Shown here: in pieces, positions 1 to 8,461 of the stretch
Layout: each line of letters begins with the position of its first letter
How positions within the stretch are numbered: the stretch's first letter is position 1
Source: a virus
DNA length: 24,839 nt
Strand: one strand, 5' to 3'
IMG/VR virus record: IMGVR_UViG_3300042541_001447
Location: 1 to 24,839 of that record
Notes under the pieces: model-generated
Told to the model about the DNA's origin: nothing
Seen by the model: only the letters and a program-made list of their open reading frames with translations
Database searches by the model: none
Made by a program: the position numbers and the translations under genes

Positions 1-82
1 TACCAAATTCTACCCATCCTTCATTACGTGATTCAGTAATTACAGGTGTAGTGTACTGACTTAACTCAATTACTTTATTCAT
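1..82 (-). CDS. probable phage portal protein, N-terminal fragment
   Basis: The gene starts at 82 and runs off the left edge, so only 27 codons are visible. They read MNKVIELSQYTTPVI followed by TESRNEGWVEFG. In Bacteroidota phage portals as I remember them, the N-terminus has a similar pattern: a short leader, then a W-V-x-x-G stretch leading into a GEDNxY motif. The start codon overlaps the last codons of the upstream Ig-like gene by 8 nt (75-82), so translation is probably coupled. A portal forms the dodecameric DNA channel at one capsid vertex. It would complete the head set, since no other portal candidate is in the window. With so few residues the call rests on resemblance and on context; another structural protein is possible. 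Confidence 0.5.
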   Translation of the reverse strand, partial: MNKVIELSQYTTPVITESRNEGWVEFG

Positions 83-494
83 ATATTATAAAATCATTTG
101 TCGTTTCTCTCTTGTTATAAATACCCTCATTTACCGTATATGGTAATGATTGATCTGTGGCTAAAACTTTACCTAAAAAACGTGTGTTTGTTTTTGAATC
201 TCTGTAAATTCTCATTAAATAAGTATGTCCTTCAATTAATCCACTAAAAGCAAGTGTAATTGTATGATAGTATTCGCTAGTAGTAAAACTAGATACATTA
301 TAAGTAACACTTGTATTTGTTTGTTCATCCGTTAAATCTAGTTTATTATAGTCAGTATAAGAAGTGTTTACCCTGAAATTAAATATAACATTTGTTTGCT
401 CGTCTTGAATTGGGAAAACGTCGAAATCTACATCCTCCGTTCTAGGAACGAAATTAAAACTTTGTGCTGTTGTATCTGTTGTTAATACTATCAT
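75..494 (-). CDS. Ig-like / beta-sandwich virion protein
   Basis: This 139-residue protein alternates short beta-strand-like stretches with polar loops (for example NVIFNFRVNTSYTDYNKLDL) and ends in RETTNDFIIYE. The MIVLT start and the later 'G-x-T-Y-L-M-R-I-Y' segment (about residues 90-97) resemble a family of small Bacteroidota phage structural proteins that I know only as hypothetical. No catalytic motif, signal peptide or membrane segment is present. It follows a terminator after the tail-tube-like gene, and its stop overlaps the start of the probable portal gene by 8 nt. The likely role is a virion component such as a head or neck accessory protein. This is inferred from position and composition. 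Confidence 0.6.
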   Translation of the reverse strand: MIVLTTDTTAQSFNFVPRTEDVDFDVFPIQDEQTNVIFNFRVNTSYTDYNKLDLTDEQTNTSVTYNVSSFTTSEYYHTITLAFSGLIEGHTYLMRIYRDSKTNTRFLGKVLATDQSLPYTVNEGIYNKRETTNDFIIYE

Positions 495-527
495 AGTTTG
501 TAAACGATAATTTGATAAATTGTATTC

Positions 528-559
528 AAAAAAAAAGGCTACCGATTAAGATAGCCTTT
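528..559 (-). terminator. intrinsic terminator after tail-tube-like gene
   Basis: A perfect 8-bp stem (534-541 with 552-559, AAAGGCTA/TAGCCTTT) encloses a 10-nt loop. On the minus strand it is followed by a U tract templated by the A run at 528-536. It lies between the stop of the 181-residue gene (579) and the start of the next gene (494). Confidence 0.8.
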
Positions 560-578
560 AAAGTAGTAATAGTAAGTA

Positions 579-1124
579 TTAAACAGTTACCATTGTAGCA
601 CCAGTAAACAAAGTAAGCATTGCTGCTTCTGTTGTAGCATCTAATAAATTAGCGTAACAAACTTCTTCGCCTTTAAACGTCAAAGAATAACCGTTAAAGT
701 CAGCCATTTTTGCACCGCCTGAAATCTCTCCACCCGTTACATCTAAGCCATTCAATAGACCAGCAATATAAAACTTGCCATTATAGTCCTGCAAAATACA
801 ATGAGGCATGGAATAGGCCAATAATTTCACATTTTTTGAGGTTGCAGCATCTTGTTTTTTTAATTTGATACTTAAATTTTGCTCAAAATAAGTTGTTCCA
901 GCGATCGGGTCCGCCATAATAGTTTGATTAAAACTATTTTCTCCTTTTAATTCAAATTTGTATAAAGTATCTACATTTACAATTGTGTCAATTACATCTG
1001 TGTTTGTAGCATCATAAGTAATATCACTTTTTACAATTTGATTGTTGATAAAGTAAAGTGCTTTGAATCCACCTACACTATCTTTATCTTGTTCTTTTCT
1101 TCCGTTTGCAATTGTTATCGGCAT
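579..1124 (-). CDS. probable major tail (tube) protein
   Basis: This 181-residue protein has a polar N-terminus and a strongly beta-type middle. It has a segment with 'ELKGENSFNQTIMADPIAGT' at about 78-97 and a Gly-rich 'GLDVTGGEISGGAKMADFNG' stretch at about 126-145, followed by YSLTFKGEE. This 'G-x-x-N-G-Y-x-L-T-F-x-G-E-E' ending matches my memory of proteins encoded next to the major capsid gene in Bacteroidota phages. They are usually left unnamed or called tail tube. Size, beta content and isolation between two intrinsic terminators fit an abundant virion protein. A head decoration protein is the main alternative. It directly follows the major capsid gene. Confidence 0.5.
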   Translation of the reverse strand: MPITIANGRKEQDKDSVGGFKALYFINNQIVKSDITYDATNTDVIDTIVNVDTLYKFELKGENSFNQTIMADPIAGTTYFEQNLSIKLKKQDAATSKNVKLLAYSMPHCILQDYNGKFYIAGLLNGLDVTGGEISGGAKMADFNGYSLTFKGEEVCYANLLDATTEAAMLTLFTGATMVTV

Positions 1125-1137
1125 AATATTTTGTATT

Positions 1138-1170
1138 AAAAAAGGGGTGGCGTATTTCTCACCACCCCTT
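1138..1170 (-). terminator. intrinsic terminator after major capsid gene
   Basis: A 9-bp GC-rich stem, AAGGGGTGG (1142-1150) with CCACCCCTT (1162-1170), has an 11-nt loop. On the minus strand it is followed by a U run from the A tract at 1138-1143. It is the most GC-rich hairpin of the structural region and sits between the capsid stop (1193) and the next start (1124). It probably lets only part of the transcripts continue into the downstream genes. Confidence 0.85.
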
Positions 1171-1192
1171 AGATTATTAATTTAATTTAATT

Positions 1193-2209
1193 CTATCCTC
1201 CGTAAAGAACACCTTTAGTCGCTTGACCTACGTGTGCAGCCATTGTATAGATTGCTCTAATAAATTGAGTATCTCCGTCTGCAACTAGTTTGTCCACTGT
1301 AAAACGAGAAATATCATCTGCTAGGTCCGTCGCCCAAATTACAGCTGCTTTTCTTTGTGCGTAAGCCATTAAATTGTTAGGAGTTGGTACGAATAAAATC
1401 TCAACACCATTATAGTAACATCTTGCGTCGTTTGCTCCTGATTCAAACTCGAAGTTAATTTGTTGTGCTGCTCCTACTGAGTTGTTAGCAATACGTGCTA
1501 ATTGTCTCCATGCTCTTGGTGCATAAATAACTGTTGGCGAAACTGTATCTGCTAAATTTTCCGCTGGTATTGCAGCATACAGTAGGGCCATTTGCGCCGC
1601 TATATTGGAAGAAGTTACCGTTGTTCCAGTTACCTTAATATAACCACCTAAAGCAGAATTATCGTACAACACTTTCGAGAAGACTCCATCCACCAAACCA
1701 GCAGTCAAAGCAGCCACAGCTGTTTGAGTAGCAGCAGTCATAGAACCTTGTCCTGCTCCCGGAGTTAATGCAGCAATTGCTGTTTTTGTAGTTGAAGTAA
1801 TACCACCCCAAAAGATTGATTCAGCATCTTGTGAAACTTGTGGCCCATATTGTGCTAATACAGTAGAAGCAAACTCAGAAGATTCAATGTTAAATGCTCC
1901 AGGATTCATTGAACGTCCAAAACGACCAGCTCTTAATGATTCTTGTAAGAATGTTTGTTTGTACTCTAATTTAGTTGGTGTGATGATTCTGTCAGTAATG
2001 TTGATTGAACCTGAGTTAGATAATGCAGCACCCGTATATAATTGTGCTGTTACGTCCATACCAGCCTCTGTAAAAATTGTTCCTGCTTTTACGTCAGTTG
2101 CAAATGTTACATAGTTGTCTGAAATTGTTTTGTTTGCGAATAGTACTTCTTCTAAGATTGGCTCAACTGCCTTTCCTCTGATGTCCACTCCTGTTAATGA
2201 AATTGCCAT
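1193..2209 (-). CDS. major capsid protein
   Basis: This 338-residue protein begins MAISLTGVDIRGKAVEPILEE. It has the features of phage capsid subunits: a polar helical N-terminal part, an Ala/Thr/Gly-rich middle (about 140-210), and a C-terminal region with 'PTVIYAPRAWRQLARIANN' and 'GVEILFVPTPNNLMAYAQR'. Length and composition fit an HK97-fold major capsid protein. The upstream genes supply the expected partners: a XkdF-type protease, then a coiled-coil acidic scaffold. A strong terminator directly follows. I know similar proteins from Bacteroidota phages but cannot name a family with certainty. Confidence 0.8.
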   Translation of the reverse strand: MAISLTGVDIRGKAVEPILEEVLFANKTISDNYVTFATDVKAGTIFTEAGMDVTAQLYTGAALSNSGSINITDRIITPTKLEYKQTFLQESLRAGRFGRSMNPGAFNIESSEFASTVLAQYGPQVSQDAESIFWGGITSTTKTAIAALTPGAGQGSMTAATQTAVAALTAGLVDGVFSKVLYDNSALGGYIKVTGTTVTSSNIAAQMALLYAAIPAENLADTVSPTVIYAPRAWRQLARIANNSVGAAQQINFEFESGANDARCYYNGVEILFVPTPNNLMAYAQRKAAVIWATDLADDISRFTVDKLVADGDTQFIRAIYTMAAHVGQATKGVLYGG

Positions 2210-2212
2210 TTT

Positions 2213-2380
2213 TTATTTGTTTTTATTTTGTTTATAATGTTTTAAATCTTCAATTAACCATTCAATCTGTTCTATGGTTAGTTTTCCCTTGCAATATGTT
2301 TTAATTGTTTTGCTTCCAACTGCTTTTAAGAACATTTCGTAATTTACACCCATTTTAAATGGGTCTACAAAACTATCCAT
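2213..2380 (-). CDS. small conserved-looking protein between scaffold and capsid genes (55 aa)
   Basis: This short gene was found by reading the gap. ATG at 2380 and TAA at 2213 encode 55 residues starting MDSFVDPFKMGVNYEMFLKA, then a helical, lysine-rich C-terminus. Its start overlaps the stop of the scaffold gene by 8 nt, and its stop is 3 nt before the capsid start codon. It therefore fits exactly into the gene chain and is very likely translated. The 'DPxKxGxxYExFLxAVGxKTI' pattern resembles small proteins I recall at this place in other Bacteroidota phages. The function is unknown. A role in head assembly is suggested only by position. There is no signal peptide or membrane helix. Confidence 0.75.
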   Translation of the reverse strand: MDSFVDPFKMGVNYEMFLKAVGSKTIKTYCKGKLTIEQIEWLIEDLKHYKQNKNK

Positions 2381-2936
2381 TCATTCTACTTTTTGCGTAT
2401 CTATATCTCTCTAATGAAGACATAGATTCAAAGTTAATCACTTCCTTTTTTTCAGGATTGTGTTTGATTGGTTTCACTTCTTCCAATTCTACAACCTCAA
2501 CCACTTCTTCAACTTTAGATAACTCTAAAATCTTCGCTTCCAACTCCTCAATCTTCGCTTCTAACTTTGAGAAGTGTTGCTCTTCAACTGTTGAACGAAC
2601 GATTTTTTTCGCTGTTGTTTGTTGTTGTACTTTCTCCGCTTCAACTGGCACTTCCGTAGGTTCTACTGTTTCAGCTTCTTCCTCTACCATTTCAACTGAA
2701 GCAATGATTCCCTCAACTTCAACTTTTAAAATTCTACCATCTGCTAACTCATACTCTCCAATCGGCAAAGGTACTGGCTCTGCTTCGGGCATAACGATAA
2801 AAACCGCTTGTCCTTCCTCAAAACTTTCCGCTTGTATTGTAGTCATACCGTCCGCTAATGGTAAATCTTCCAATTTTGTCTCCATTCCTAAAAATGCTTT
2901 AATTGTTTTTAATGCTTCTTTAACATTCTCTTTCAT
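2373..2936 (-). CDS. probable capsid scaffolding protein
   Basis: This 187-residue acidic protein has a folded-looking N-terminal half that includes 'PLPIGEYELADGRILKVEVEG' in parts (about 57-77). A Glu/Val/Pro-rich linker covers about 80-107. A predicted coiled coil with heptad-like KLEAKIEELEAKILELSKVEE is split over about 124-144, and the C-terminus is short and basic-aromatic (SLERYRYAKSRMNG). An acidic helical protein with a short basic tail, encoded between the maturation protease and the capsid protein, is the usual signature of a scaffold. It would guide prohead assembly and then be cleaved by the protease. Primary sequence similarity is weak in this class, so the call depends on composition and position. 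Confidence 0.65.
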   Translation of the reverse strand: MKENVKEALKTIKAFLGMETKLEDLPLADGMTTIQAESFEEGQAVFIVMPEAEPVPLPIGEYELADGRILKVEVEGIIASVEMVEEEAETVEPTEVPVEAEKVQQQTTAKKIVRSTVEEQHFSKLEAKIEELEAKILELSKVEEVVEVVELEEVKPIKHNPEKKEVINFESMSSLERYRYAKSRMNG

Positions 2937-2992
2937 AACTTTTTAACATTTAATTATTGATTTGTATTTATTTATTTACTTAACTTATTGAT

Positions 2993-3520
2993 TTATAATT
3001 CTGTAACTATAACGTTAAAGTGTGCTAATGTAACATTGTTTGAACTTTGATTTTTTATCCATACTTCTAAATAGTCATCAACTGCCATATTTGTAACACA
3101 TTGAATCGAATTAGATTGAGCTTTACCACTACCCGAGCAAGTAACATCAATTTCACTTGAATCTACTTTAACACCATTCTTGAAAAAAGCAATATTTAAT
3201 ACGTTATTATTCCCGCTTGAAACAGAAACATTACATTCTGCTTTTACGTTTCTCGAGTTTACTGTATTTGTAATTCGATTATTTGTGTGTGTAAAATTAT
3301 CGTTGTATAAACCTAATGTAGTACTGCTATTTAATTTATAAAAATTTGTAGTTGTGATCGTTGTTACTGAATTAGAAACTACATCGTAATAATTTATAAA
3401 ACTATTAAATTTACTTCTAACAAGTTGTTGAAGTATTCCCGTTCCATTATCAAAGTAAATTGAATCTGTAGCAGAAATATGGGTTGCTTCTTTGTATCGA
3501 ACGTTATAGTTTAAACTCAT
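2993..3520 (-). CDS. beta-rich structural protein, possible head fibre or decoration (C1q/TNF-like)
   Basis: This 175-residue protein is rich in Ser, Thr and Asn, with alternating hydrophobic residues. The C-terminal half (about 88-175) reads like a jelly-roll domain: NVKAECNVSVSSG..., NIAFFKNGVKVDSSEI, then a segment with MAVDDYLEVWIKNQSSNNV and a final strand HFNVIVTEL. This resembles C1q/TNF-like domains used for trimeric receptor-binding or decoration proteins in phages. The first 60 residues look like a phage fibre attachment region ('ATDSIYFDNGTGILQQLV'). It starts inside the end of the protease gene (17-nt overlap) and precedes the scaffold gene, so a capsid-associated fibre is plausible. 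The fold assignment is by eye. Confidence 0.5.
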   Translation of the reverse strand: MSLNYNVRYKEATHISATDSIYFDNGTGILQQLVRSKFNSFINYYDVVSNSVTTITTTNFYKLNSSTTLGLYNDNFTHTNNRITNTVNSRNVKAECNVSVSSGNNNVLNIAFFKNGVKVDSSEIDVTCSGSGKAQSNSIQCVTNMAVDDYLEVWIKNQSSNNVTLAHFNVIVTEL

Positions 3521-4097
3521 TGATTAAGTCTTTAATTAAATCAATTAATTCTTCATCTTTTGTTTCACTCATTTTAAGTTGGTCCAATCCGTCGAACATA
3601 CCCTCGATTGAAAACCCGTTGAATTTACCCAATTTAACACCCTCATAAACTTCATCGTTATAGATTTTCATCTTAACAACCCAACTACCTTTAACAGCAT
3701 TTAAGTTGTAAATATTAGACTTATCGTTTTTAGGGTCTTCAACAATCCATGATTCAATAAGACTAACTCCGTTAACTGGCTTTTCATGGTCGATTGTAAC
3801 GTTGTTGGCACGTAAATTCTTCAAATATAATTCCTGAACTTTCTCAATAGTTTGTTCTGAAAACTCAATATAAAATTCAGTATCGTCTTTACGTCTTAAT
3901 ATCTTTTTATTAGGCACTAAAGCAAGACCTACAACCTCTCTCTTTTCCTCATTAATTACTTTTAACTCTACTTCTAAAGCATTAAGCATTAAGAATGGTT
4001 CTTCTATTGCAGGTTTATCGACAAAACTTATTGCGAATACACCTTCTTTTAATTCGTCTTTAATCGTTAATTCTATTGTTTGCAGTTCTTTTTTCAT
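3504..4097 (-). CDS. prohead maturation protease, XkdF / S78-like
   Basis: This 197-residue protein matches the XkdF-type putative serine protease family (Peptidase_S78_2). The visible blocks are 'VVGLALVPNKKILR' (about 55-68), 'NNVTIDHEKPVNG' with the candidate catalytic His at 104, 'SLIESWIVEDP' (about 112-122), 'GSWVVKMKIYNDEVYEGVK' (137-155) and 'GKFNGFSIEGMF' with the candidate catalytic Ser at 163. Such proteases process the scaffold and capsid protein during prohead maturation. Next downstream are a beta-rich structural gene, the scaffold and the capsid, as expected. Unusually, it lies directly after the tape measure gene (4-nt gap) rather than after the portal gene. Confidence 0.85.
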   Translation of the reverse strand: MKKELQTIELTIKDELKEGVFAISFVDKPAIEEPFLMLNALEVELKVINEEKREVVGLALVPNKKILRRKDDTEFYIEFSEQTIEKVQELYLKNLRANNVTIDHEKPVNGVSLIESWIVEDPKNDKSNIYNLNAVKGSWVVKMKIYNDEVYEGVKLGKFNGFSIEGMFDGLDQLKMSETKDEELIDLIKDLINEFKL

Positions 4098-4101
4098 ATT
4101 A

Positions 4102-5949
4102 TTACAATGTTGCGTTTCTAACTCTATTTCTATCTAAACTTTGTGCTGTTGACATCGCACCACTTACTACATATGCTTGAACGGGTGCTTGTTTTAATTG
4201 GCTCAATTGGTTCAGTCCATTATTCCCTACTATGTTAAACGAAGGAGCTTGTATTTGTGCGTTATTTCCACCGCCACCGCCCGAAGGAGTTGAACCACCG
4301 CCACCACCACCACTAGAACCGCCACCGCTTGAAAATTGAGTTGAAGCAATTTTTTTAACATTTAATAAACCAGCCGTTAATGCGGCTCCTGCTGCTGCAA
4401 TACCTAAACCAACTCCAACAACTGGAATAGCGGACAAAGATGAATAAGCACCGTTTGCAGCCTTAAACGCATCTATTGAAGCATTTGCTATATTAGCAGC
4501 CTTTTGAATTTTAAATGCAATCTCTTGTTGTTTTCTAGATTTTCCAGCGAATAATTCGGCTAAATTTCCAATAGTTGTAAAAGTGTCTTGAACCGCTTGT
4601 ATTTTTTGAGCTTGTAAAGTTTTAGCAGCTAAATCTGCCGCCTTATCATCTTCTAGTTTTTTTGCATTTGCTAATTTATTCGCATCTGCAACATCTTTAT
4701 TGAATGAATCTAAATCTGCTAAATCTTGTTGTCTTTTCTTTTCTTGGAGTTCTCTTTCATCTTTATTCCATTGCTCTACTAATGCTAAGTCGTCTGATTT
4801 CTTTTTATAAGCCGCTTCATTGTCTGCGTTTATTTTGTCAAGTTTGGATTTATTTTCGGCTACTTCTTTTTTATCTATCTCTTTAATTTGAAGTAATAAA
4901 CCAGCCTTATCATTTTCTAATTTTACTAAACCCTTTTTATGCTCTTTAATTACATCGTCCGCTTTTTTAGAAGTTTCGGATGGGTCGAAAATTAAGTTTG
5001 CTATTTTGTTATTAATTCCGTCAAAATCTTTAAGTATTGTATTTACATTAAATTTAGCAATGTCTACTCCTGGTATCTTATTTAATATTCCTATCGCTTC
5101 ATTCACAAAGACAAAAAAGAACTCAGTTAGTTTCTTTTGAGGATATGTTATAAAGTCAAGGAAACCTTTTAAATATTCTTTATTTCTTTTTGCGGCTGCT
5201 ATTTGATTTTGTTTAGTTACAAAGTCATTTTCTAATTGAATTTTAGATGCTAATTGCACCGCTTCAATTTGAGCAATTTTATATTGTAATATTTGTTTTT
5301 CGCTTTTACCTTGAAGTTTTAAAACGTTATCTTGTTCACCTATTTTATCTAACTTTTCATTTTCTAAAACAACATTTCTATTTACTTCCTCATTAAGTTT
5401 GCGTTGCTCATCACTTACACCGCCTACCAATTCTTTAATGTCGTCCCAATAAGCGTATAAAGTCCCTAAAGCAATAACTAGTAAACCTATTCCCGTTGCT
5501 CCAATTGCTGTTTTAATACCTTTAAAAGTATCTATTGCAACCGCTTTTAATTGTTTAAATGAATCTCTCGCTTCTCCAAGTCCTTGCAAACCTTGAGAAA
5601 TAGCCATAGCACTTTGAACCTTTAAAAGTTGCTTTTCTAAATCTTTAGATTCAACACCAACTAAACCTAATGCACCTTGATAGGCAGCGAATCCACTCGC
5701 TACACCACCCAAAGAACTTGTTAAAGCGTTGAATTTAGCGTCGGGGTTGAATCCTTCCGTTAATGCTTTTGCATCTCCTATCGCATCTTTTAACTCTGCG
5801 GCTTTTTTAGCTGCTTTAACCGCTTCGTCCGAAGTTGCTCCAAACTTTGCCGCTAAGGCTTCAACTTCTTTTTGTGCTTCTCTAAGTTGCTTTTTTAACG
5901 GTTCTACATTCGTCTTTACTTCTAAATTTACTACTTTAGTTTCTGCCAT
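4102..5949 (-). CDS. tail tape measure protein
   Basis: This 615-residue protein is rich in Lys, Ala, Glu and Gln. Long predicted coiled coils cover about 10-65 and 340-470. A hydrophobic segment, GATGIGLLVIALGTLYAYW, lies at 150-168, and a second Gly/Ala-rich hydrophobic stretch near 500-530. A Gly/Ser-rich linker of about 20 residues follows, with a conserved-looking C-terminus ('APVQAYVVSGAMSTAQSLDR'). These are the usual marks of a tape measure, which sets tail length and is ejected into the host. At about 0.15 nm per residue the length implies a tail near 90 nm. Its start ATG shares one base with the stop of the 49-residue gene upstream (TAATG). Confidence 0.85.
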   Translation of the reverse strand: MAETKVVNLEVKTNVEPLKKQLREAQKEVEALAAKFGATSDEAVKAAKKAAELKDAIGDAKALTEGFNPDAKFNALTSSLGGVASGFAAYQGALGLVGVESKDLEKQLLKVQSAMAISQGLQGLGEARDSFKQLKAVAIDTFKGIKTAIGATGIGLLVIALGTLYAYWDDIKELVGGVSDEQRKLNEEVNRNVVLENEKLDKIGEQDNVLKLQGKSEKQILQYKIAQIEAVQLASKIQLENDFVTKQNQIAAAKRNKEYLKGFLDFITYPQKKLTEFFFVFVNEAIGILNKIPGVDIAKFNVNTILKDFDGINNKIANLIFDPSETSKKADDVIKEHKKGLVKLENDKAGLLLQIKEIDKKEVAENKSKLDKINADNEAAYKKKSDDLALVEQWNKDERELQEKKRQQDLADLDSFNKDVADANKLANAKKLEDDKAADLAAKTLQAQKIQAVQDTFTTIGNLAELFAGKSRKQQEIAFKIQKAANIANASIDAFKAANGAYSSLSAIPVVGVGLGIAAAGAALTAGLLNVKKIASTQFSSGGGSSGGGGGGSTPSGGGGGNNAQIQAPSFNIVGNNGLNQLSQLKQAPVQAYVVSGAMSTAQSLDRNRVRNATL

Positions 5950-6098
5950 TATTTCACCGCTTTTAATTGTCTAACTCCTTGCTTATATGCTTCCTTTATT
6001 GTTTTAGGTATTTCGTTTTTACCTTTTACAATATCAATCGCTTCACTTTCTCCGTAGAAGTTAGATAAGGCTAACATTTCTAATATATTCTTTATCAT
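5949..6098 (-). CDS. small protein coupled to tape measure (49 aa)
   Basis: This was found by reading the gap between the 788-residue tail gene and the tape measure. ATG at 6098 overlaps the upstream stop (ATGA), and the stop TAA overlaps the tape measure ATG (TAATG). It encodes 49 residues starting MIKNILEMLALSNFYGESEA, with a basic helical second half. Exact two-sided coupling is strong evidence that it is real. The place immediately before the tape measure is where tail assembly chaperone frames are often found. However, the chaperone-like gene with frameshift is elsewhere (10473-11242), so this one is left without a function. It has no signal peptide or transmembrane helix. Confidence 0.75.
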   Translation of the reverse strand: MIKNILEMLALSNFYGESEAIDIVKGKNEIPKTIKEAYKQGVRQLKAVK

Positions 6099-8461
6099 TC
6101 TTGTAGTATATTAATTGTATAAGCATCTGTTGAACCGTCTCTCATCGTTTCATCAACATCAATTACTATTGTTGCATCGTCTCCTTGTTGGCTTCTTAAA
6201 TTAAACGAATCTTGACTAATTAGTATTTCTCCACTTTGAGAAGTTAAAATATATTTAGGGTTAGGATTGGAAGGAATCGTAACCAAAACATTTGTATCTG
6301 TTGTAATTGTCGACGTACTAAATGTAACTCCAGATGTTACTGTCGATATATTACTACTTTGGGCTGTTGTTGTTAACCCAACTCCAACCTCAACCGTTCC
6401 GCCTAAGTCATCAACAGTAAACAAGCCCGTTGAATTTCTAATTGGTCTAAAATCGTTTATCAATTCTAATTGTACTTTACCGTTTGTGATCTCAGAATTA
6501 ATTGTGTTGATTAAATATCGCTTATCTTTTATCACTAATCTATCATTCAATTTCAATGAAGTAATTAATGAAATTGGGAAGTATGCCGTTAATTTTGTTA
6601 ATCTGTTTTTTGAGTTAAATAAATTCGATAAGTAACCAAAATAATAATTAGCAAATAAACTATTTTCAATTGGTGTGTTATACCAAGTTGAAGTTTCGGG
6701 AGCAAAGTTTAAAGAATAGATTTGATTGTTGTAAGATAAGTCATTACCGAATAAAGCCAAGTTAGTTTCTGTTGTTTCTGTCGTACCGTCGTAGAATCTA
6801 ATTGCTGTTGTCATAGCACCGTTATAATACAATAAAACTGGCTTCGGAATATAAGATTTATAATCGGGATATTTTGTCAAACTATAAGCCACTTGCATAG
6901 GTGTTGTACTAAACTTACTAAACTGTAAATTTTCAAATGGTAGTTTAACGGTATAATCGCCTCCGTCGTAATCGTAATTCAAAGAAGTATCTCCCCACTC
7001 TCTATTTGAAGCATCACCAAAGGCTCTATTAATAAAACTTTCGCTTTTTTCGTAGTTAAAAGAAATATTTTTGTACAATGGTAACCTATCAACTGAGATT
7101 GTATCTACATCAATATGTTTAGTAATGTCAATTACAGCCCCTTTACTATACCAATCGTCCACTGGCTCAATCTGAAAAGTATTGAAAGCGGTTGCATAAC
7201 AAGTCAAGTTGAATTGCTTAAGAATACCGCTAAAGAAGTCTGCTATTGTTATGTTTGGAACGTTTAAATAGATGCTATTAACACCACTTGTCAAAGAAAA
7301 TAAATTAGTTTGTCTTGCTATAACACTACCCTGAGGTAATACATAAACTGTCTGTCCAGTATTCAAATCAAAAAAAGTACCTAGCCATAGTTTTTCAACT
7401 ACTACATTGTATTTTATATCACAATTTACATCTGTTTTAACTCTTAATGTTACAACCTCGTTAAATTCAGTATTACCTTGTGTAACGTTAATTAATGTAT
7501 GATTGTTTGATGTTGAAACTGTTTGTATTGTGTGAGAAAATAAATCATTTTTGTAAACATCAATATCTAAATTTACAGCAGTTCCAACTGATATGTAATC
7601 TAAATTAAAATACACATTATATTTTACCCATATCGTAGCATTTTGTGAACCTACTAAATTAAATTTTCCATTGTCATATACTTCTGGCGTTATTGTATTT
7701 TCTGTTGCACTATAAGTTAGTGAATTACCATTTAATTTTGTATCTAAGTTCTCTGTATTTTTACACCAAAGAAACAACTTTTTAAATAACTCAGAATTTA
7801 AAAAGTTAGAATTGAAAGTCAATCCGAAATCTGTTTGTATTGCTTCAAATATCTTTGATACTTTTATAGCAGGAAATAACTCATTCCAAGTTAATCGACC
7901 TGTTGAAGTGCTTAAATCTGTTGAACTTGCATCTCCATACGTCCAATAACCATCACTTGAAATTAAAGGGTAACGTACATCGTAATCTGTCGTAGTGTCT
8001 GTAATTCTCGCTTTAACTCCAGCAGCATTGTATGGGTTAGATATTGCTGAATAGTCTAAATCTGAAAGTTTCTTATTGCTAAATGTATCTTTTAAACTTA
8101 CCAAATCACCATAGAAAGTTATTGTATAGTGTTCTGCTTTGCTATTCTTAACAATAGAACCCTCTAATTGAATCTTGCCACTTCTAAACGGTGTTTTACC
8201 TACTTCAATATAAGCATATCTTCGTAGGTTATGGTCGATTGAATTATCTACATCATTCTGATAAAAGTATTCAAAAATCTTATCATTGTTGGGAGTGCTT
8301 GGAACGGTAAACGATTGTGAGAAATCTGTATAAACTTTAGATAAATCTTGAATGTTTTGAATTGAACTTGAAATGTTAATAAATTCATCTTTGAATAAAT
8401 CAAGTTTGTCGTAATTGTTAACCGTAGTACCCTCAATATAAATCTCAACTTCCCTATTCAT
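6095..8461 (-). CDS. large tail protein (probable tail tip / distal structural protein)
   Basis: This 788-residue, Ser/Thr/Asn-rich, beta-rich protein begins MNREVEIYIEGTTVNNYDKL. It is followed by a block I recognise from Bacteroidota phage tail proteins: 'SIQNIQDLSKVYTDFSQSFT' at about 34-53, then SGKIQLEGSIVKNSKAEHYT and ITFYGDLVSLKDTF at about 94-128. The middle looks like repeated beta-domains, and the last 100 residues ('TAQSSNISTVTSGVTFSTST' near 690-710) resemble a short Ig-like or fibre-like module. It lies between another tail protein (346 aa, 4-nt overlap) and the 49-aa gene before the tape measure. A hub or tail-tip role is likely, but no enzyme motif is visible and the exact part is not determined. 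Confidence 0.6.
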   Translation of the reverse strand: MNREVEIYIEGTTVNNYDKLDLFKDEFINISSSIQNIQDLSKVYTDFSQSFTVPSTPNNDKIFEYFYQNDVDNSIDHNLRRYAYIEVGKTPFRSGKIQLEGSIVKNSKAEHYTITFYGDLVSLKDTFSNKKLSDLDYSAISNPYNAAGVKARITDTTTDYDVRYPLISSDGYWTYGDASSTDLSTSTGRLTWNELFPAIKVSKIFEAIQTDFGLTFNSNFLNSELFKKLFLWCKNTENLDTKLNGNSLTYSATENTITPEVYDNGKFNLVGSQNATIWVKYNVYFNLDYISVGTAVNLDIDVYKNDLFSHTIQTVSTSNNHTLINVTQGNTEFNEVVTLRVKTDVNCDIKYNVVVEKLWLGTFFDLNTGQTVYVLPQGSVIARQTNLFSLTSGVNSIYLNVPNITIADFFSGILKQFNLTCYATAFNTFQIEPVDDWYSKGAVIDITKHIDVDTISVDRLPLYKNISFNYEKSESFINRAFGDASNREWGDTSLNYDYDGGDYTVKLPFENLQFSKFSTTPMQVAYSLTKYPDYKSYIPKPVLLYYNGAMTTAIRFYDGTTETTETNLALFGNDLSYNNQIYSLNFAPETSTWYNTPIENSLFANYYFGYLSNLFNSKNRLTKLTAYFPISLITSLKLNDRLVIKDKRYLINTINSEITNGKVQLELINDFRPIRNSTGLFTVDDLGGTVEVGVGLTTTAQSSNISTVTSGVTFSTSTITTDTNVLVTIPSNPNPKYILTSQSGEILISQDSFNLRSQQGDDATIVIDVDETMRDGSTDAYTINILQE

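Noticed and set aside
2340-2360. Inverted repeat ACCCATTT-T-AAATGGGT
   Set aside because: Only 8 bp per arm within a coding sequence, with no U tract or link to a gene boundary; probably chance.
2359-2946. Plus-strand ORF of 195 codons opposite the scaffold gene
   Set aside because: It is the antisense image of a Glu/Val-rich coding region, giving a Ser-rich low-complexity product. The minus-strand frame fits the operon with coupled junctions.
8248-8448. Minus-strand ORF of 66 codons at the start of the large tail gene
   Set aside because: It lies wholly within the N-terminal coding part of the 788-residue protein in another frame, with unnatural composition.
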